Assembly: GCA_035578905.1 (NCBI GenBank)
Contig: JAQJVL010000111.1
Span: 497,107 to 561,106, forward strand
DNA: 64,000 nt
From: Stictocephala bisonia
Lineage: Eukaryota > Arthropoda > Insecta > Hemiptera > Membracidae
Direction of reading: 5' to 3'
Made by a program: the position numbers and the translations under genes. Each line of letters begins with the position of its first letter. Within the stretch, counting starts at the first letter, position 1. This document shows, one piece after another, positions 45,568-58,100 of this stretch. The notes under the pieces were generated by a model, which was given only the letters and a program-made list of their open reading frames with translations, did no database searches and was not told the DNA's origin.

Positions 45568-46935
45568 TGAGACCCATCCCCCCCACCAAAGCTGGGAAGC
45601 GTGCCAACTGGGGGATGGCTCAAAACGAGTAAAGCGATGGGATCACGGGTGGCAGTTGGAGGGTCCAAAATAAAACTCGGCAGCTGAGCAAAACTAATTT
45701 TATTTCCAGGCAAGCAAGAATAAAATAAATCAAAAACGGCAGAAGGCCATAACATAAATTTGCAATTAAATAAATAACAAAACACACAAAAGCTACAAGA
45801 ACAACAAACTCAACAAATACCAAAATTAACAAATTAACAACTACATGGCCTATCTGCAGCCTAGCCGGAGACACCCCAAAACGTAAGAAAAATTTAATAA
45901 GCCCCAACTAAAAGTGAAGAAAATTATAAAAATTTTGGTATCACCAATTACACCGGCAATTTGGCCCGCATCCCTTGATTCCACCGGGCCAGGGAGTAAG
46001 CCGGAATCCCTGGGCAGCTCCGAATTAAGTTAAGCAAAAGAACAATAATCCCCTTTTGGTGAAAGTTTAAAAATTAAATAATTTAAAAGAAAATATAACA
46101 CGGTACCGTTCGAGTAAAAATGCACTTCAAGACATCTATAATACAATTAACAACAACAAAAATAAATAACGATCACTAGGCCTAAACATTTAAATAAATA
46201 AATAACATAACTTAACAATGGGGACCTAACCAATATAAAATCTAAAAAAAAATATAACAACCAAATACTAAGTAAACTAAATAACAATAAATATAGATAT
46301 AAATAAATATTAACATCAAAAAAAATCTTTGGGTATTTTAAAAGTTTTTCCCTCTTTAATAAAAAAAATTAAGTCCCCATGGCTGTGTTGAAAAAAATCA
46401 CTTCTCTGGGTTTTAGGCCTAGGCCACATAAAGTTCCACAGATTTTTTTTCTTCTTTTTTCTTATATTTCACTGCCCTTTTCTTTTCTGTTTTTCTTTTT
46501 ATAAATTAAAAATCCACATCAAAACCCCCAGCTCAGCCGCCGGGAACAAAAAAGAACACACTGACCTGAGGACTGAAGAATTATACCCAGAGCTGTAGAG
46601 AGGGTAGCGGGCGAAACCAGGCTCCAGCATGGTCCTCAGGCCAGGCGAGCAGTGCAGGAGATCGAAATTCCCCCGGACGGCAGGCTGAGGGCTGAAAGTC
46701 CCACTCGAGGACCCTGGAGTTTTAGTATGCCTTAGCCGATCATGACGAGATTCTGCAGGCAGCACAAGGCAACTGAAGACAGGCCAACCTGACCGAAGCT
46801 GCAGGAACACGGAACGAAACGGAACTGGGCCAACGGCTACCAAAGAACGCAAAACGCAAGGCAAAAGCGAATCTCAGGCAGCCTTGCAGACAATGACGAA
46901 AAAAACGAAACTGTACCGGTCCAAGACCCGGTACA
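45568..46935 (-). repeat. 5' LTR (1368 bp)
   Basis: Same sequence as 40556-41923 apart from two substitutions (45750 T, 45758 A) and two homopolymer length differences. It should hold the element's promoter and poly(A) signal (several AATAAA on the minus strand), but the U3/R/U5 borders cannot be set from sequence alone. A 121-codon minus frame repeated in both LTRs has no recognised domain. Confidence 0.97.
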
Positions 46936-47876
46936 GGACTAACGTATATCTATTTGAGGACTAACGTACATATATCTGAGGACTAACGTACATCTATCTG
47001 AGGACTAACGTATATCTATTTGAGGACTAACGTACATCTATCTGAGGACTAATGTACATAAATATGAGAACTAACGTAAATCTATCTAAGGACTAACTTA
47101 TATCTATCTGAGGACTAACGTACATCTATCTGGGGACTAATGTACATCTATCTGAAGACTAACGTACTTCTATCTGGAGACTAACGTACATCTGAGGACT
47201 AACGTACATCTATCTGAGGACTAACGTATATCTATCTGAGGACTAACGTACATCTATCTGAGGACTAACGTACATCTATCTGAGGACTAACGTACATCTA
47301 TCTGAGGACTAACGTACATCTATCTGAGGACTAACGTACATCTATCTGAGGACTAACGTACATCTATCTGAGGACTAACGTACATCTATCTGAGGACTAA
47401 CGTACATCTATCTGAGGACTAACGTACATCTATCTGAGGACTAACGTACATCTATCTGAGGACTAATGTACATCTATCTGAGGACTAACGTATATCTATC
47501 TCAGGACTAACGTACATCTATCTGAGGACTAACGTACATCTATCTGGAGACTAACGTACATCTATCTGAGGACTAACGTACATCTATCTGAGGACTAACG
47601 TATAACTATCTGAGGACTAACGTACATATATCTGAGGACTAACGTACATCTATCTGAGGACTAACGTACATCTATCTGAGGACTAACGTACATATATCTC
47701 AGGACTAACGTACATCTATCTGAGGACTAACGTTTATCTATCTGAGGACTAACGTACATATATCTGAAGACTAACGTATATCTATCTGAGGACTAACGTA
47801 CATCTATCTGAGGACTAACGTACATCTATCTGGAGACTAACGTACATCTATCTGAGGACTAACGTACATCTTGAGA
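46936..47876. repeat. 22-bp minisatellite, right part, about 43 copies
   Basis: Continues the array interrupted at 40555. Consensus AGGACTAACGTACATCTATC plus TG, with a homogeneous core at 47200-47460 and more varied edges (TATATCTATT, TCTGGAGAC, AACTTATATC). Several shortened units lack CTATCT. The first four bases are the right target-site duplication (GGAC). Confidence 0.97.
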
Positions 47877-48449
47877 TCGTACAAAGCGTAGTAAACAGGC
47901 TACTTGGAGACTAAATGTGTGGAGACTTGGCGATATATTATGTATTCAGTCATCTTAAAACCGACATCTCATCCATTGAAGAAGACGCTGCTAGAGAGGG
48001 TTTGGTAGGTATGTGGGGTATGTACAGGAATCCAATTTTCTTCAATGGATAGTTGATGTTAGTTAGATGAAAATCACTTCAATTTACTATGTCGTTTGGA
48101 TTCCAAGCGTACGTTCCTTACTTGCCCTGGGTATTAATACATGGCCCGTTGTAAGGAATAGTCGACTTTAGTTAGTAACAATGACTGCACTTATTCATAT
48201 ACACTTATGCCACTCATTTACCAACTATATAGTGACTTACTAAATATAAATAAATAAATAAAGCCAATTAGACCATGGTATATACTATTAACCATACGGT
48301 TGTTATTGTAATAGAGTGCACATGGGTTGGTAGGAGGTTCATTAAGGACTGTCTGGGTGGCCTTCACCACACCAATAGTTTACTGTCATCATATAACATA
48401 TAGTAAGTTTTGCTCAAGTTGCTTGAATGGTAGTAAATTCCAAGTGCTT
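47877..48449. other. Non-coding spacer with small inverted repeat
   Basis: ATCCATTGAAGAA near 47971 is the exact complement of TTCTTCAATGGAT near 48038, with about 55 bases between. Otherwise nothing recognised. Confidence 0.6.
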
Positions 48450-49045
48450 CAAAATAGTCAAACCAATGGTGTCGTGGGGCGAACAACGCCTGCCATTTGT
48501 GAATGCAATATAGCTACAGCCCTTATATTGCCTACCCACTAGACGTCACGGCACTGCCTTGAGACCGGATACTTTCAGTCGTTCTCCACCACTCAGGACA
48601 AAATAGTCAAACCAACGGTGTCGTGGGGCGGACAACGCCTGCCATTAGTAAATGCAATATAGCTACAGCCCTTGTATTGCCTACCCACTAGACGTCACGG
48701 CACTGCCTTGAGACCGGATACTTTCAGGCGCTCTCCACCACTCAGGACAAAATAGTCAAACCAACGGTGTCGTGGGGCGGACAACGCCTGCCATTAGTAA
48801 ATGCAATATAGCTACAGCCCTTGTATTGCCTACCCAAGAGACGTCACGGCACTACCTTGAGACCGGATACTTTCAGTCGCTCTCCACCACTCAAGACACA
48901 ATGGTCAAACCAACGGTATCGTGGGGCGGACAACGCCTGCCATTAGTAAATGCAATATAGCTACAGCCCTTGTATTGCCTACCCAAGAGACGTCACGGCA
49001 CTGCCTTGAGACCGGATACTTTCAGTCGCTCTCCACCACTAGGTA
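48450..49045. repeat. 149-bp minisatellite, 4 copies
   Basis: Units start near 48451, 48600, 48749 and 48898. Each contains AGTCAAACCAACGGTGTCGT, CAATATAGCTACAGCCCTTG, GACGTCACGGCACTGCCTTG and ACTTTCAGTCGCTCTCCACC. Units differ at about 2-4% of positions. Confidence 0.97.
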
Positions 49046-50149
49046 CACAATCGACGTTATAGTCTGTATGGACCTCGCTTTTGTCAAAGTACAGTAGCCT
49101 ATGTTCACACATTAAATAACATTCTCAGGCGGAATTAATGTATGTTAAATAAAAATTACACAGTTTTTAAAACGGAAGGGCATGGAAACTTTTGTACGAT
49201 GGGTGGATGTGATATATCACTAAGAGAAGAAGGGCAGCATTGCTACTTCTGAATCTCTCACGACAGCATTTCCTAGACACAATGTGCAAAATGTCCGAGG
49301 TACATAATTTCCCTACGTTACAGTGTACCTTTTAATGGTACTTATAATCCACAACACTCAAGACTGTTAATCAACAACCTCATCTGTTCATTGTACAAAC
49401 AATTATTGTCAATCTCACCCATTTATCTTACATGCGCTTTTTCAGAATAACTTTCAAAACACGATTTGATGTCAGTATACAAGCGGTTCTAGGTACACAC
49501 AACCAATTGCCCAAGTACACATGCTTCTTGACCTTCCTTTATAGATCTCCTTCCCTATCGCTCCTACAGCCCCAAGTTAATCGAATCGTTAACCCGCCCA
49601 AGCTGACAACGCGACATTTTAAAAGCTCTTCCATTCACTCTCCAAAAGTACAAATCCATGGGGGATTCTTTCTGCTCAATATATTACACAATATTAAAAA
49701 AGTCCTTACCATTCAACCTTCGTAGACAGGACAGATTTGGTATGACGACTCACTCGCTCTCATTACAGCACAAACTCAACTAACAAAGAAGCAAGTGGAT
49801 CACATATATATTTACAATGGTTTTTATGTGATCTGTAAAATTAATTTTCTTTATTTTATCATTTTTACACATATTAAACCACATTAGACATTCAATGTTG
49901 ACAAATTTTAACGGCTTTTTAAGAACCAATGTACTATGAGCATGTTTCAGTAACTGGTTCAATACGAATAAATTTTATATAATTCGTATTCCTTTTATAT
50001 TTGTTAACATATATGAATTTTCTAATTAATAGTAGGAAACCTATTCAGCGAAGTAGGGTTTCACTCTAACTTTTCTGTCAACAGTACAAAAGACTACAAC
50101 GGGCAAGGAAAACGCTTACTTTCAACGATAATGGTAACCAGTAAAAATA
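49046..50149. other. Non-coding stretch
   Basis: A 97-codon plus frame at 49432-49725 has no recognisable feature. Mostly AT-rich; no repeats seen. Confidence 0.5.
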
Positions 50150-50400
50150 ACGATTGCAGCCCGCGGGCGCCCCGTCTCATCAAAGCTGTGCGCTGAGCGA
50201 ATATTGGCCTAATACGGCAGCGCGGCACGCGCATTACGGGACGAGCCCAATTTGCGGGTAGGTTGGCGCGCATCGACGAAACTATTCCAATTTGGGTTGG
50301 CTAACAACCTCCCTGGCAGGATTTGAACACACCTTCGACAACTGATAAAGTCTGTCACCGCAAGTCGTGTGAAAACGACACCATTATAATGAAGCGCTCT
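50150..50400. other. CpG-rich non-coding island
   Basis: A block dense in CpG (for example CCCGCGGGCGCCCCGTC and GCAGCGCGGCACGCGCATTA) in otherwise AT-rich DNA, with CCAATTTGCGGG and CCAATTTGGGTTGG. No tandem repeats and no convincing frame. Candidate promoter-like or conserved regulatory element; it could also be a fragment of a GC-rich transposon. Confidence 0.38.
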
Positions 50401-52989
50401 CCACATATTTGATCGGAGATATATTAGTAACGTTGTGTAGGTTTCCCTATATTGTCAACTCCCAGAAAACTAACTGCTTATATACGTTTCAGTCATTATT
50501 ATATCTTGACGATTATTCCCCATCAATCTGGATTTACAACAATTGATCATTTAACGTAATGAGGCCTGATTGTAGTTTGAGTTATTTTCTTAGGGTTGGA
50601 TTGTCCATTTTTGTTAATCGTAGAAAATGTCTATTGCTTTTTGTCTGTTTAAAATCTTCACTATCTTTCGACTGAGTGAGGTTTTTATTTTCAGTTTATA
50701 TGTCGTTATTTTTTAGTAACTATCATAAACAATATTCCAATAAAAATAGATATCTTATAATAAATAAAATCATATTAATATTTATGAATACCAGTAAAAG
50801 GACTGGGTTATGAACTAAGATACAAATGTTAGTTTATTAACATGTATTGTTCAGAGTTTTATGTACTGATGTTGCAATCAAGGTCAAGGTAGTGACATAC
50901 GAATACTTGACATCCACAGGAGCTTCACGCCTACTTAAACATCGGCGGCATTGAATATCTCCAACAAATTATTAGCAATCACCATTTTAATGAACATTCT
51001 AATAACAATAGGCCTACTTAGTATAACACAAATTACTCACTTTAAATATTGTCTTAAAGTATAGAACAGCAATTTATATACAGTGAACACTTTGCACGGC
51101 CATTGCCCAAGGTCGAACATTTAATAATTAACGAAGATGTATGCAATAGTGGCATGAGTAACATGTTTGTATGGTTGAGATAAGGGTGTGTTACCTAAAG
51201 CTAAATAACATTATGGCTAATTCAAATAATACACTGAAGAAAAATGAAATGATAAGCTAATGAATATTTGTCACCGAATAATAATGATTGATATACAACG
51301 TGTCAAAAAATACAGTAATGGCTGGTTATTGATTCTAGATCTGTGGTTTCAACTGTTTCAAGATGTAGAGCGAATTTGCAGCGTTGACCGTGTTGGGGAG
51401 AAGAGGATGGTTATCAATGAATGGGGACAGAGTGACAATGTCTTGTTGCGTCATTTACTGCATGTGAGGGATAAATGTGCGTATCTTAACTAAGTACGAC
51501 AATCTATCTGTAGCCATATCATGAACATGATCAATAACATATCCAAATTAAAATAATAAGTAATTGTTCTACAACCAACAGCACAAAATAAATAAAAAAG
51601 ACTAAACAATTTAAATGCAGCCAATATTATGTCGAGCATAGAACATCATTATCATGAAATTACAATTACAGGAAGAAATGCAATTAGATTATGATTTTCA
51701 CAGTTCCACATTTATTGTAATCCACGTGATACATTCATTCCTTTTTTAAAAGTAATTTCAATAAAGCTGACTAATTAATTAATTAGTCTAATTGTATTTA
51801 ATTGTAATTAATTAATTGTAGTAAACTAATTAACTACAAAATTTGCAAAATAGTAACCATTCTCATTATTAATTATTTTTTTACAAGTTATTGCTTTAAA
51901 ACCACAAAAAATTCGAAAAAAAAAACTTTAATTGGCGACAAAAATATATTAATACATCGAAAATGTGGGCTATCTGTTTCGTAAATTGGAGGATTCTTGA
52001 AAAATTGATTTGTTATGAAAAAGTATTTTAAAAACGGAAGTACCCGGTAAATAATATATCTCTGCTCATCTGAAAACTGGGTTGACACGACCCAATATGA
52101 TTACATTAGGAATACACGAGCCATCGGTGATCAACTGCGTCGATAATGTAAAAATACTTTGATGTGCAGTAGTTGGATTTAGTGAGCAGGGCCACGACTG
52201 CCAGTGACACGCGGTCGGAATTCATGCATGAAACCTTCTGTCCACATAATTACGCATGCACTCATGCTGCACTCGACACGGTCCATCGCACCTTTCGTCA
52301 ACTTCATTTACCTTGTTACGTCCGGCTAGTTGTTTTGTTTGAAGTGGCTCACAAAACACGCATTCACTTTTTGCTAAACAATGTATGTGTTACGGTTCAA
52401 ACTTCAACTGCTTTGTTTTGGATGTTTTTCGAGTCAAAATATAATATTTTATATGATATATCAATCACACAATGACCGATTATGACATACAGTCACAATA
52501 AATACTAATGACAAAATGATAAAACTAGCTGATTGACGTACTGTATTTTGTGTTTCGCTGCAAGTTTGTGTGGAAAGTGATAGAAATAAATTTATTTAAT
52601 CCTTATTAATTGTGTATTGAATTATTCTAGACACATATGACGAACCACACTATACAACACACAAGCCAATAACATTAGTTGCAGTAATTCATGAGTTTTT
52701 GCCATTTGACAGATATATTTACGTAACACACAACAGTACCCACAAAAATGCATTATTTTGACCAAGACGTTACAAATTAATACTCCTCGCCCTATGCATA
52801 GAAACAATTCCTAAAAAGCCCTCAACCAATCCTTCAAAAAGAGATTTCTTAACGAGATATCGTATTTCTAACTAAGGAAGCAGTGAATTTTCATTTATAT
52901 CTACTATATGTGGTGAGTAAATATAATTTATACTAAAATATAGTTAAATTGATGTAAAAAAAATTCTAAATTTAAAATTTCAAACACTA
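50401..52989. other. Long AT-rich non-coding stretch
   Basis: About 2.6 kb without recognised elements. TAGGCCTA occurs at 51009-51016. Bases 51770-51840 are rich in TAATTAATTAATTAG-type palindromes. Frames of 60-100 codons occur at chance level. A mixed patch lies at 52170-52340. Confidence 0.5.
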
Positions 52990-53430
52990 TTTTTTTAAGT
53001 ACTAGTTTAAAAGACACTAATTTATATGGCACTAGCTCATCACAGAAGTTTGTGTCAAACTGGTTTGTATGGCCATAGTTTGTACAGGATTAGTTTTTAT
53101 GATATTAGTTTGTGTGGCGCTATTTTGTATGATGCTAATTTATGAGACAATATTTTGCATGACCCTAGTTTGTGAACTAATAATTTCTTTGATACTAGTT
53201 TGTATGATTTTTGTATGGCCTAGTTTGTATGGTACTGGTTTTATGCTACTAGTTTTTATTACCTAGTTTGTTTTGCACGGGTTTTATGTCACTAGTTTTA
53301 ATAGTGATTTTAATTGGTATGGTACTAGTTTCTGTCACTTTTTCTCTTTTAAGCACAGGTTTGTATCATCCTAGGCTGTGTGAGACTATTTTGCATGACA
53401 CTAAATTGTATAATGCTAGTCTTTGAAACT
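52990..53430. repeat. Degenerate tandem repeat of about 22 bp
   Basis: Repeated variants of ACTAGTTTGTATGGTACTAG (TTAGTTTGTGTGGCGC, CTAATTTATGAGAC, CTAGTTTTTAT and so on) run for about 440 bases with irregular spacing. It is an old, decayed minisatellite with no uniform core left, in contrast to the other arrays. Confidence 0.8.
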
Positions 53431-53540
53431 AAAATAAGTAAAACAATGCAATCATCAATAGGAAATTACACAATCAACCATATTGGCGTGTGCACAAACA
53501 CAATTCTGAGTGCAACTTAACAAATGTTCTTGCGGCTACA
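53431..53540. other. Non-coding spacer
   Basis: Nothing recognised. Confidence 0.5.
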
Positions 53541-53850
53541 TTATCACACCCTGTAAGTGAAGTAGGCCGAGCGGCGCTCACGGGCACTTAACCGCGTGTT
53601 GTTTAACACTCAAGTGACGTATTAGCATCTGAAATGACAGCCTTTGGGAGGGCGGGAAGTGACTATCGCATGCTGTCAATGGGACAATCGATCGGGCGAT
53701 AAGGGCGGAGCGGGAAAATATTACGACTCGCACGCCAAGGGTAGTAAGTGAGATACACAATCCTCGTCCTCGGTGTGATAGTGGCACTGATCTGTGGCAT
53801 AGTAGTGTAGGGCCCAGAGGCTGTCGGCCATGTTGGTTTTAATACCATAG
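53541..53850. other. Balanced non-coding island
   Basis: Mixed-composition, CpG-containing block (GTAGGCCGAGCGGCGCTCAC; GGACAATCGATCGGGCGATA), non-repetitive, no supported frame. Candidate regulatory sequence. It shares the word CACTTAA...GTGTT with the patch near 40083, which may be chance. Confidence 0.33.
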
Positions 53851-55130
53851 GAACAATATTATTTTCGAACCGGACATACGATCACGAGCATCCCAACTAA
53901 ACAGTTATTTTTAATCGGATTTTTCCGAAACAAATTACATTTGATCAAGAATGAAAACGCACGCTGGAATTGTTTTACGAATTCCTAATTAGTTTTATAT
54001 AAAAAATATTATGTTTGAAGTTTATATTTTCACCTATTTTTAAAAACTGGGCTTACGTATCCAAAATATTAAAAGCAACCCAATACACATTATAATAACG
54101 TTTACATTGACACCTCATACCCAACTTTTGGTCAGTAAATAACGAAAAAATAGATTCGCTAATAACATTGTTCTTATGTGATTAAAACCAAAATGGCCGA
54201 TAGCCTCTGCAGACTCTTAAATAAACTGCGTCCAAACTGGAGAGGGAAGTTGACGTGAGAGTGTTTCTACTATACTTGTATGGTACAACACGCGTTTTGT
54301 AAATGCTAACTGCTAACACCTTTTTCTTGCTTTAATCTGACTTTTTTATTGTCATATGCATTTAGACTTTACATAAGAGTACAGTACAAACATAAATAAA
54401 CATATAAATAAAGGAAAATAAAATAAGTGTACGTATAGTAATTTCTTTAATCATATTAAAATTTAAAACATATTTAAATTAAAATATAAAATAAAAATGA
54501 TGACAAACAAAAATGTTTTACGATCTAAAAGGTTAATATCTCGAAACGTAAACATTAAATACTATTAATTTCGATATTCTGAGATAATTCTTTTGGCGAA
54601 ATATAAGAAACTGTCCATTGCCAACTGCTCGTGGAATTATGCATTTTAAATAACGGCTTTGAAAATACATATTAAAGATCCGTTCTTTGCCTCTGACCTC
54701 TATGAGAATTTTCAGTCAGCACTTGTCGTATTTCAAAATAAGAGATTGATTGTAGTATTCTTCCCAATAATTCTTTGCAATTAAGTATTTTTTAATTGTT
54801 ATATTCTTTAATCGTAGAGAGTGTTGCCTAACACTGTTTAATGCAATCTGAAAGGAAAAGAATTAGGAAAATATAAGAATTGTTATTAAGGAAAAATATT
54901 GTCTTCGGTTATTTAATAAAATCGAATCAATCAGTTGGTTCACTGTATCACAAAATACTTATACTTCTTAACAGATCAAGACATTAAAACAACAAATATA
55001 GTAGTACCTACGATAAATAACAAAATATAATGTTACAACCCACGTGACATCAATACCGCAGGTCAAGTAAACGACAGTAAAGATATCTGGAAATTACAAC
55101 CCCCTATGATCGACAAAGTGACGGGGATTT
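53851..55130. other. AT-rich non-coding stretch
   Basis: About 1.3 kb without frames or recognised repeats. Confidence 0.5.
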
Positions 55131-55131
55131 A

Positions 55132-58100
55132 TGAGTAGAATGGGCCATGAAGTGAGTCACTTGTCAGCGTCATGAAGTATGTGACGGCCGTCCTCTGTTA
55201 ACCTGCCATTATTACCACCTCCTACCACAGTACACTCACTGCACGGGGGCAGTGTGAGAGGGGGTGTAATGAGTAGAATGGGCCATGAAGTGAGCCCACT
55301 TGTCAGCGTCACGAAGTATGTGACTGCCGTCCTCTGTTAACCTGCCATTATTACCCCTTCCTATCACAGTACACTCACTGTACGAGGACAGTGTGAGAGG
55401 GGGTGTAATTAGTAGAATGGGCCATGAAGTGAGTCACTTGTCAGCGTCACGAAGTATGTGACGGCCGTCCTCTGTTAACCTGCCATTATTACCACTTCCT
55501 ATCACAGTACACTCACTGTACGAGGACAGTGTGAGAGGGGGTGTAATTAGTAGAATGGGCCATGAAGTGAGTCACTTCTCAGCGTCACGAAGTATGTGAC
55601 GGCCGTCCTCTGTTAACCTGCCATTATTACCCCCTCCTACCACAGTACACTCACTGTACGAGGACAGTGTGAGAGGGGGTGTAATTAGTAGAATGGGCCA
55701 TGAAGTGAGCCCACTTGTCAGCGTCACGAAGTATGTGACGGCCGTCCTCTGTTAACCTGCCATTATTACCCCCTCCTACCACAGTACACTCACTGTACGA
55801 GGACAGTGTGAGAGGGGGTGTAATTAGTAGAATGGGCCATGAAGTGAGTCACTTGTCAGCGTCACGAAGTATGTGACGGCCGTCCTCTGTTAACCTGCCA
55901 TTATTACCCCTTCCTATCACAGTACACTCACTGTACGAGGACAGTGTGAGAGGGGGTGTAATTAGTAGAATGGGCCATGAAGTGACCCACTTGTCAGCGT
56001 CACGAAGTATGTGACGGCCGTCCTCTGTTAACCTGCCATTATTACCACCTCCTACCACAGTACACTCACTGCACGGGGGCAGTGTGAGAGGGGGTGTAAT
56101 TAGTAGAATGGGCCATGAAGTGAGCCACTTGTCAACGTCACGAAGTATGTGACGGCCGTCCTCTGTTAACCTGCCATTATTACCACCTCCTACCACAGTA
56201 CACTCACTGTACGAGGACAGTGTGAGAGGGGGAGTAATTAGTAGAATGGGCCATGAAGTGACCCACTTGTCAGCGTCACGAAGTATGTGACGGCCGTCCT
56301 CTGTTAACCTGCCATTATTACCACCTCCTACCACAGTACACTCACTGCACGGGAGCAGTGTGAGAGGGGGTGTAATTAGTAGAATGGGCCATGAAGTGAG
56401 CCACTTGTCTACGTCACGAAGTATGTGACGGCCGTCCTCTGTTAACCTGCCATTATTACCACCTCCTATCACAGTACACTCACTGTACGAGGACAGTGTG
56501 AGAGGGGGTGTAATTAGTAGAATGGGCCATGAAGTGAGCCACTTGTCAACGTCACGAAGTATGTGACGGCCGTCCTCTGTTAACCTGCCATTATTACCAC
56601 CTCCTATCACAGTACACTCACTGTACGAGGACAGTGTGAGAGGGGGTGTAATTAGTAGAATGGGCCATGAAGTGAGCCACTTGTCAACGTCACGAAGTAT
56701 GTGACGGCCGTCCTCTGTTAACCTGCCATTATTACCACCTCCTATCACAGTACACTCACTGTACGAGGACAGTGTGAGAGGGGGTGTAATTAGTAGAATG
56801 GGCCATGAAGTGAGCCACTTGTCAACGTCACGAAGTATGTGACGGCCGTCCTCTGTTAACATGCTATTATTACCACCTCCTATCACAGTACACTCACTGT
56901 ACGAGGACAGTGTGAGAGGGGGTGTAATTAGTAGAATGGGCCATGAATTGAGCCACTTGTCAACGTCACGAAGTATGTGACAGCCGTCCTGCGTTAACCT
57001 GCCATTATTACCCCTTCCTATCACAGTACACTCACTGCACGAGGCAAGTGTGAGAGGGGGTGTAATTAGTAGAATGGGCCATAAAGTGAGCCACTTGTCA
57101 ACGTCACGAAGTATGTGACGGCCGTCCTCTGTTAACCTGCCATTATTACCACCTCCTACCACAGTACACTCACTGTACGAGGACAGTGTGAGAGGGGGTG
57201 TAATTAGTAGAATGGGCCATGAAGTGAGCCACTTGTCAACGTCACGAAGTATGTGACGGCCGTCCTCTGTTAACCTGCCATTATTACCACCGCCTACCAC
57301 AGTACACTCACTGCACGGGGGCAGTGTGAGAGGGGGTGTAATTAGTAGAATGGGCCATGAAGTGAGCCACTTGTCAACGTCACGAAGTATGTGACGGCCG
57401 TCCTCTGTTAACCTGCCATTATTACCCCTTCCTATCACAGTACACTCACTGCACGGGGGCAGTGTGAGAGGGGGTGTAATTAGTAGAATGGGCCATGAAG
57501 TGAGCCACTTGTCAACGTCACGAAGTATGTGACGGCCGTCCTCTGTTAACCTGCCATTATTACCACCTCCTACCACAGTACACTCACTGCACGGGGGCAG
57601 TGTGAGAGGGGGTGTAGTTAGTAGAATGGGCCATGAAGTGAGCCACTTGTCAACGTCACGAAGTATGTGACGGCCGTCCTCTGTTAACATGCCATTATTA
57701 CCACCTTCTACCACAGTACACTCACTGCACGGGGGCAGTGTGAGAGGGGGTGTAATTAGTAGAATGGGCCATGAAGTGAGCCACTTGTCAACGTCACGAA
57801 GTATGTACCGGCCGTCCTCTGTTAACCTGCCATTATTACCCCTTCCTATCACAGTACACTCACTGCACGAGGCAAGTGTGAGAGGGGGTGTAATTAGTAG
57901 AATGGGCCATGAAGTGAGCCACTTGTCAACGTCACGAAGTATGTGACGGCCGTCCTTTGTTAACCTACCATTATTACCCCTTCCTATCACAGTTCACTCA
58001 CTGCACGAGGCAAGTGTGAGAGGGGGTGTAATTAGTAGAATGGGCCATGAAGTGAGCCACTTGTCAACGTCACGAAGTATGTGACGGCCGTCCTCTTTTA

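Larger units (their letters stand above)
40556..46935 (-). mobile_element. Ty3/Gypsy LTR retrotransposon, 6380 bp, young, gag-deleted
   Basis: Complete LTR-to-LTR element on the minus strand, inserted into a 22-bp minisatellite. Order on the minus strand: 5' LTR (46935 to 45568), initiator-Met primer-binding site, nucleocapsid zinc knuckle, protease, reverse transcriptase, RNase H, integrase, polypurine tract, 3' LTR (41923 to 40556). Integrase after RNase H is the Ty3/Gypsy order. There is no env frame: only about 230 bases separate the integrase stop from the 3' LTR. Matrix and capsid regions of gag are missing, so it cannot form particles alone. The LTRs differ by two substitutions and two one-base indels over 1368 bases, so insertion is recent. 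Confidence 0.95.

Noticed and set aside
45568..45785. N-terminal part of a gag frame starting in the LTR
   Set aside because: The sequence upstream of the zinc knuckle in that frame is LTR, present unchanged in the other LTR where it joins different sequence.
49432..49725. 97-codon plus-strand gene
   Set aside because: No domain or repeat, and no initiation or splice context that would separate it from chance frames.
52173..52475. 100-codon plus-strand gene
   Set aside because: No recognisable motif, no repeated or conserved pattern, and no supporting context.
55849..57990. 713-codon repeat protein on the minus strand
   Set aside because: The frame stays open because the 138-bp unit is a multiple of three and lacks stops. 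Unit differences are mainly amino-acid changing, and no signal peptide, domain or start context supports a gene.
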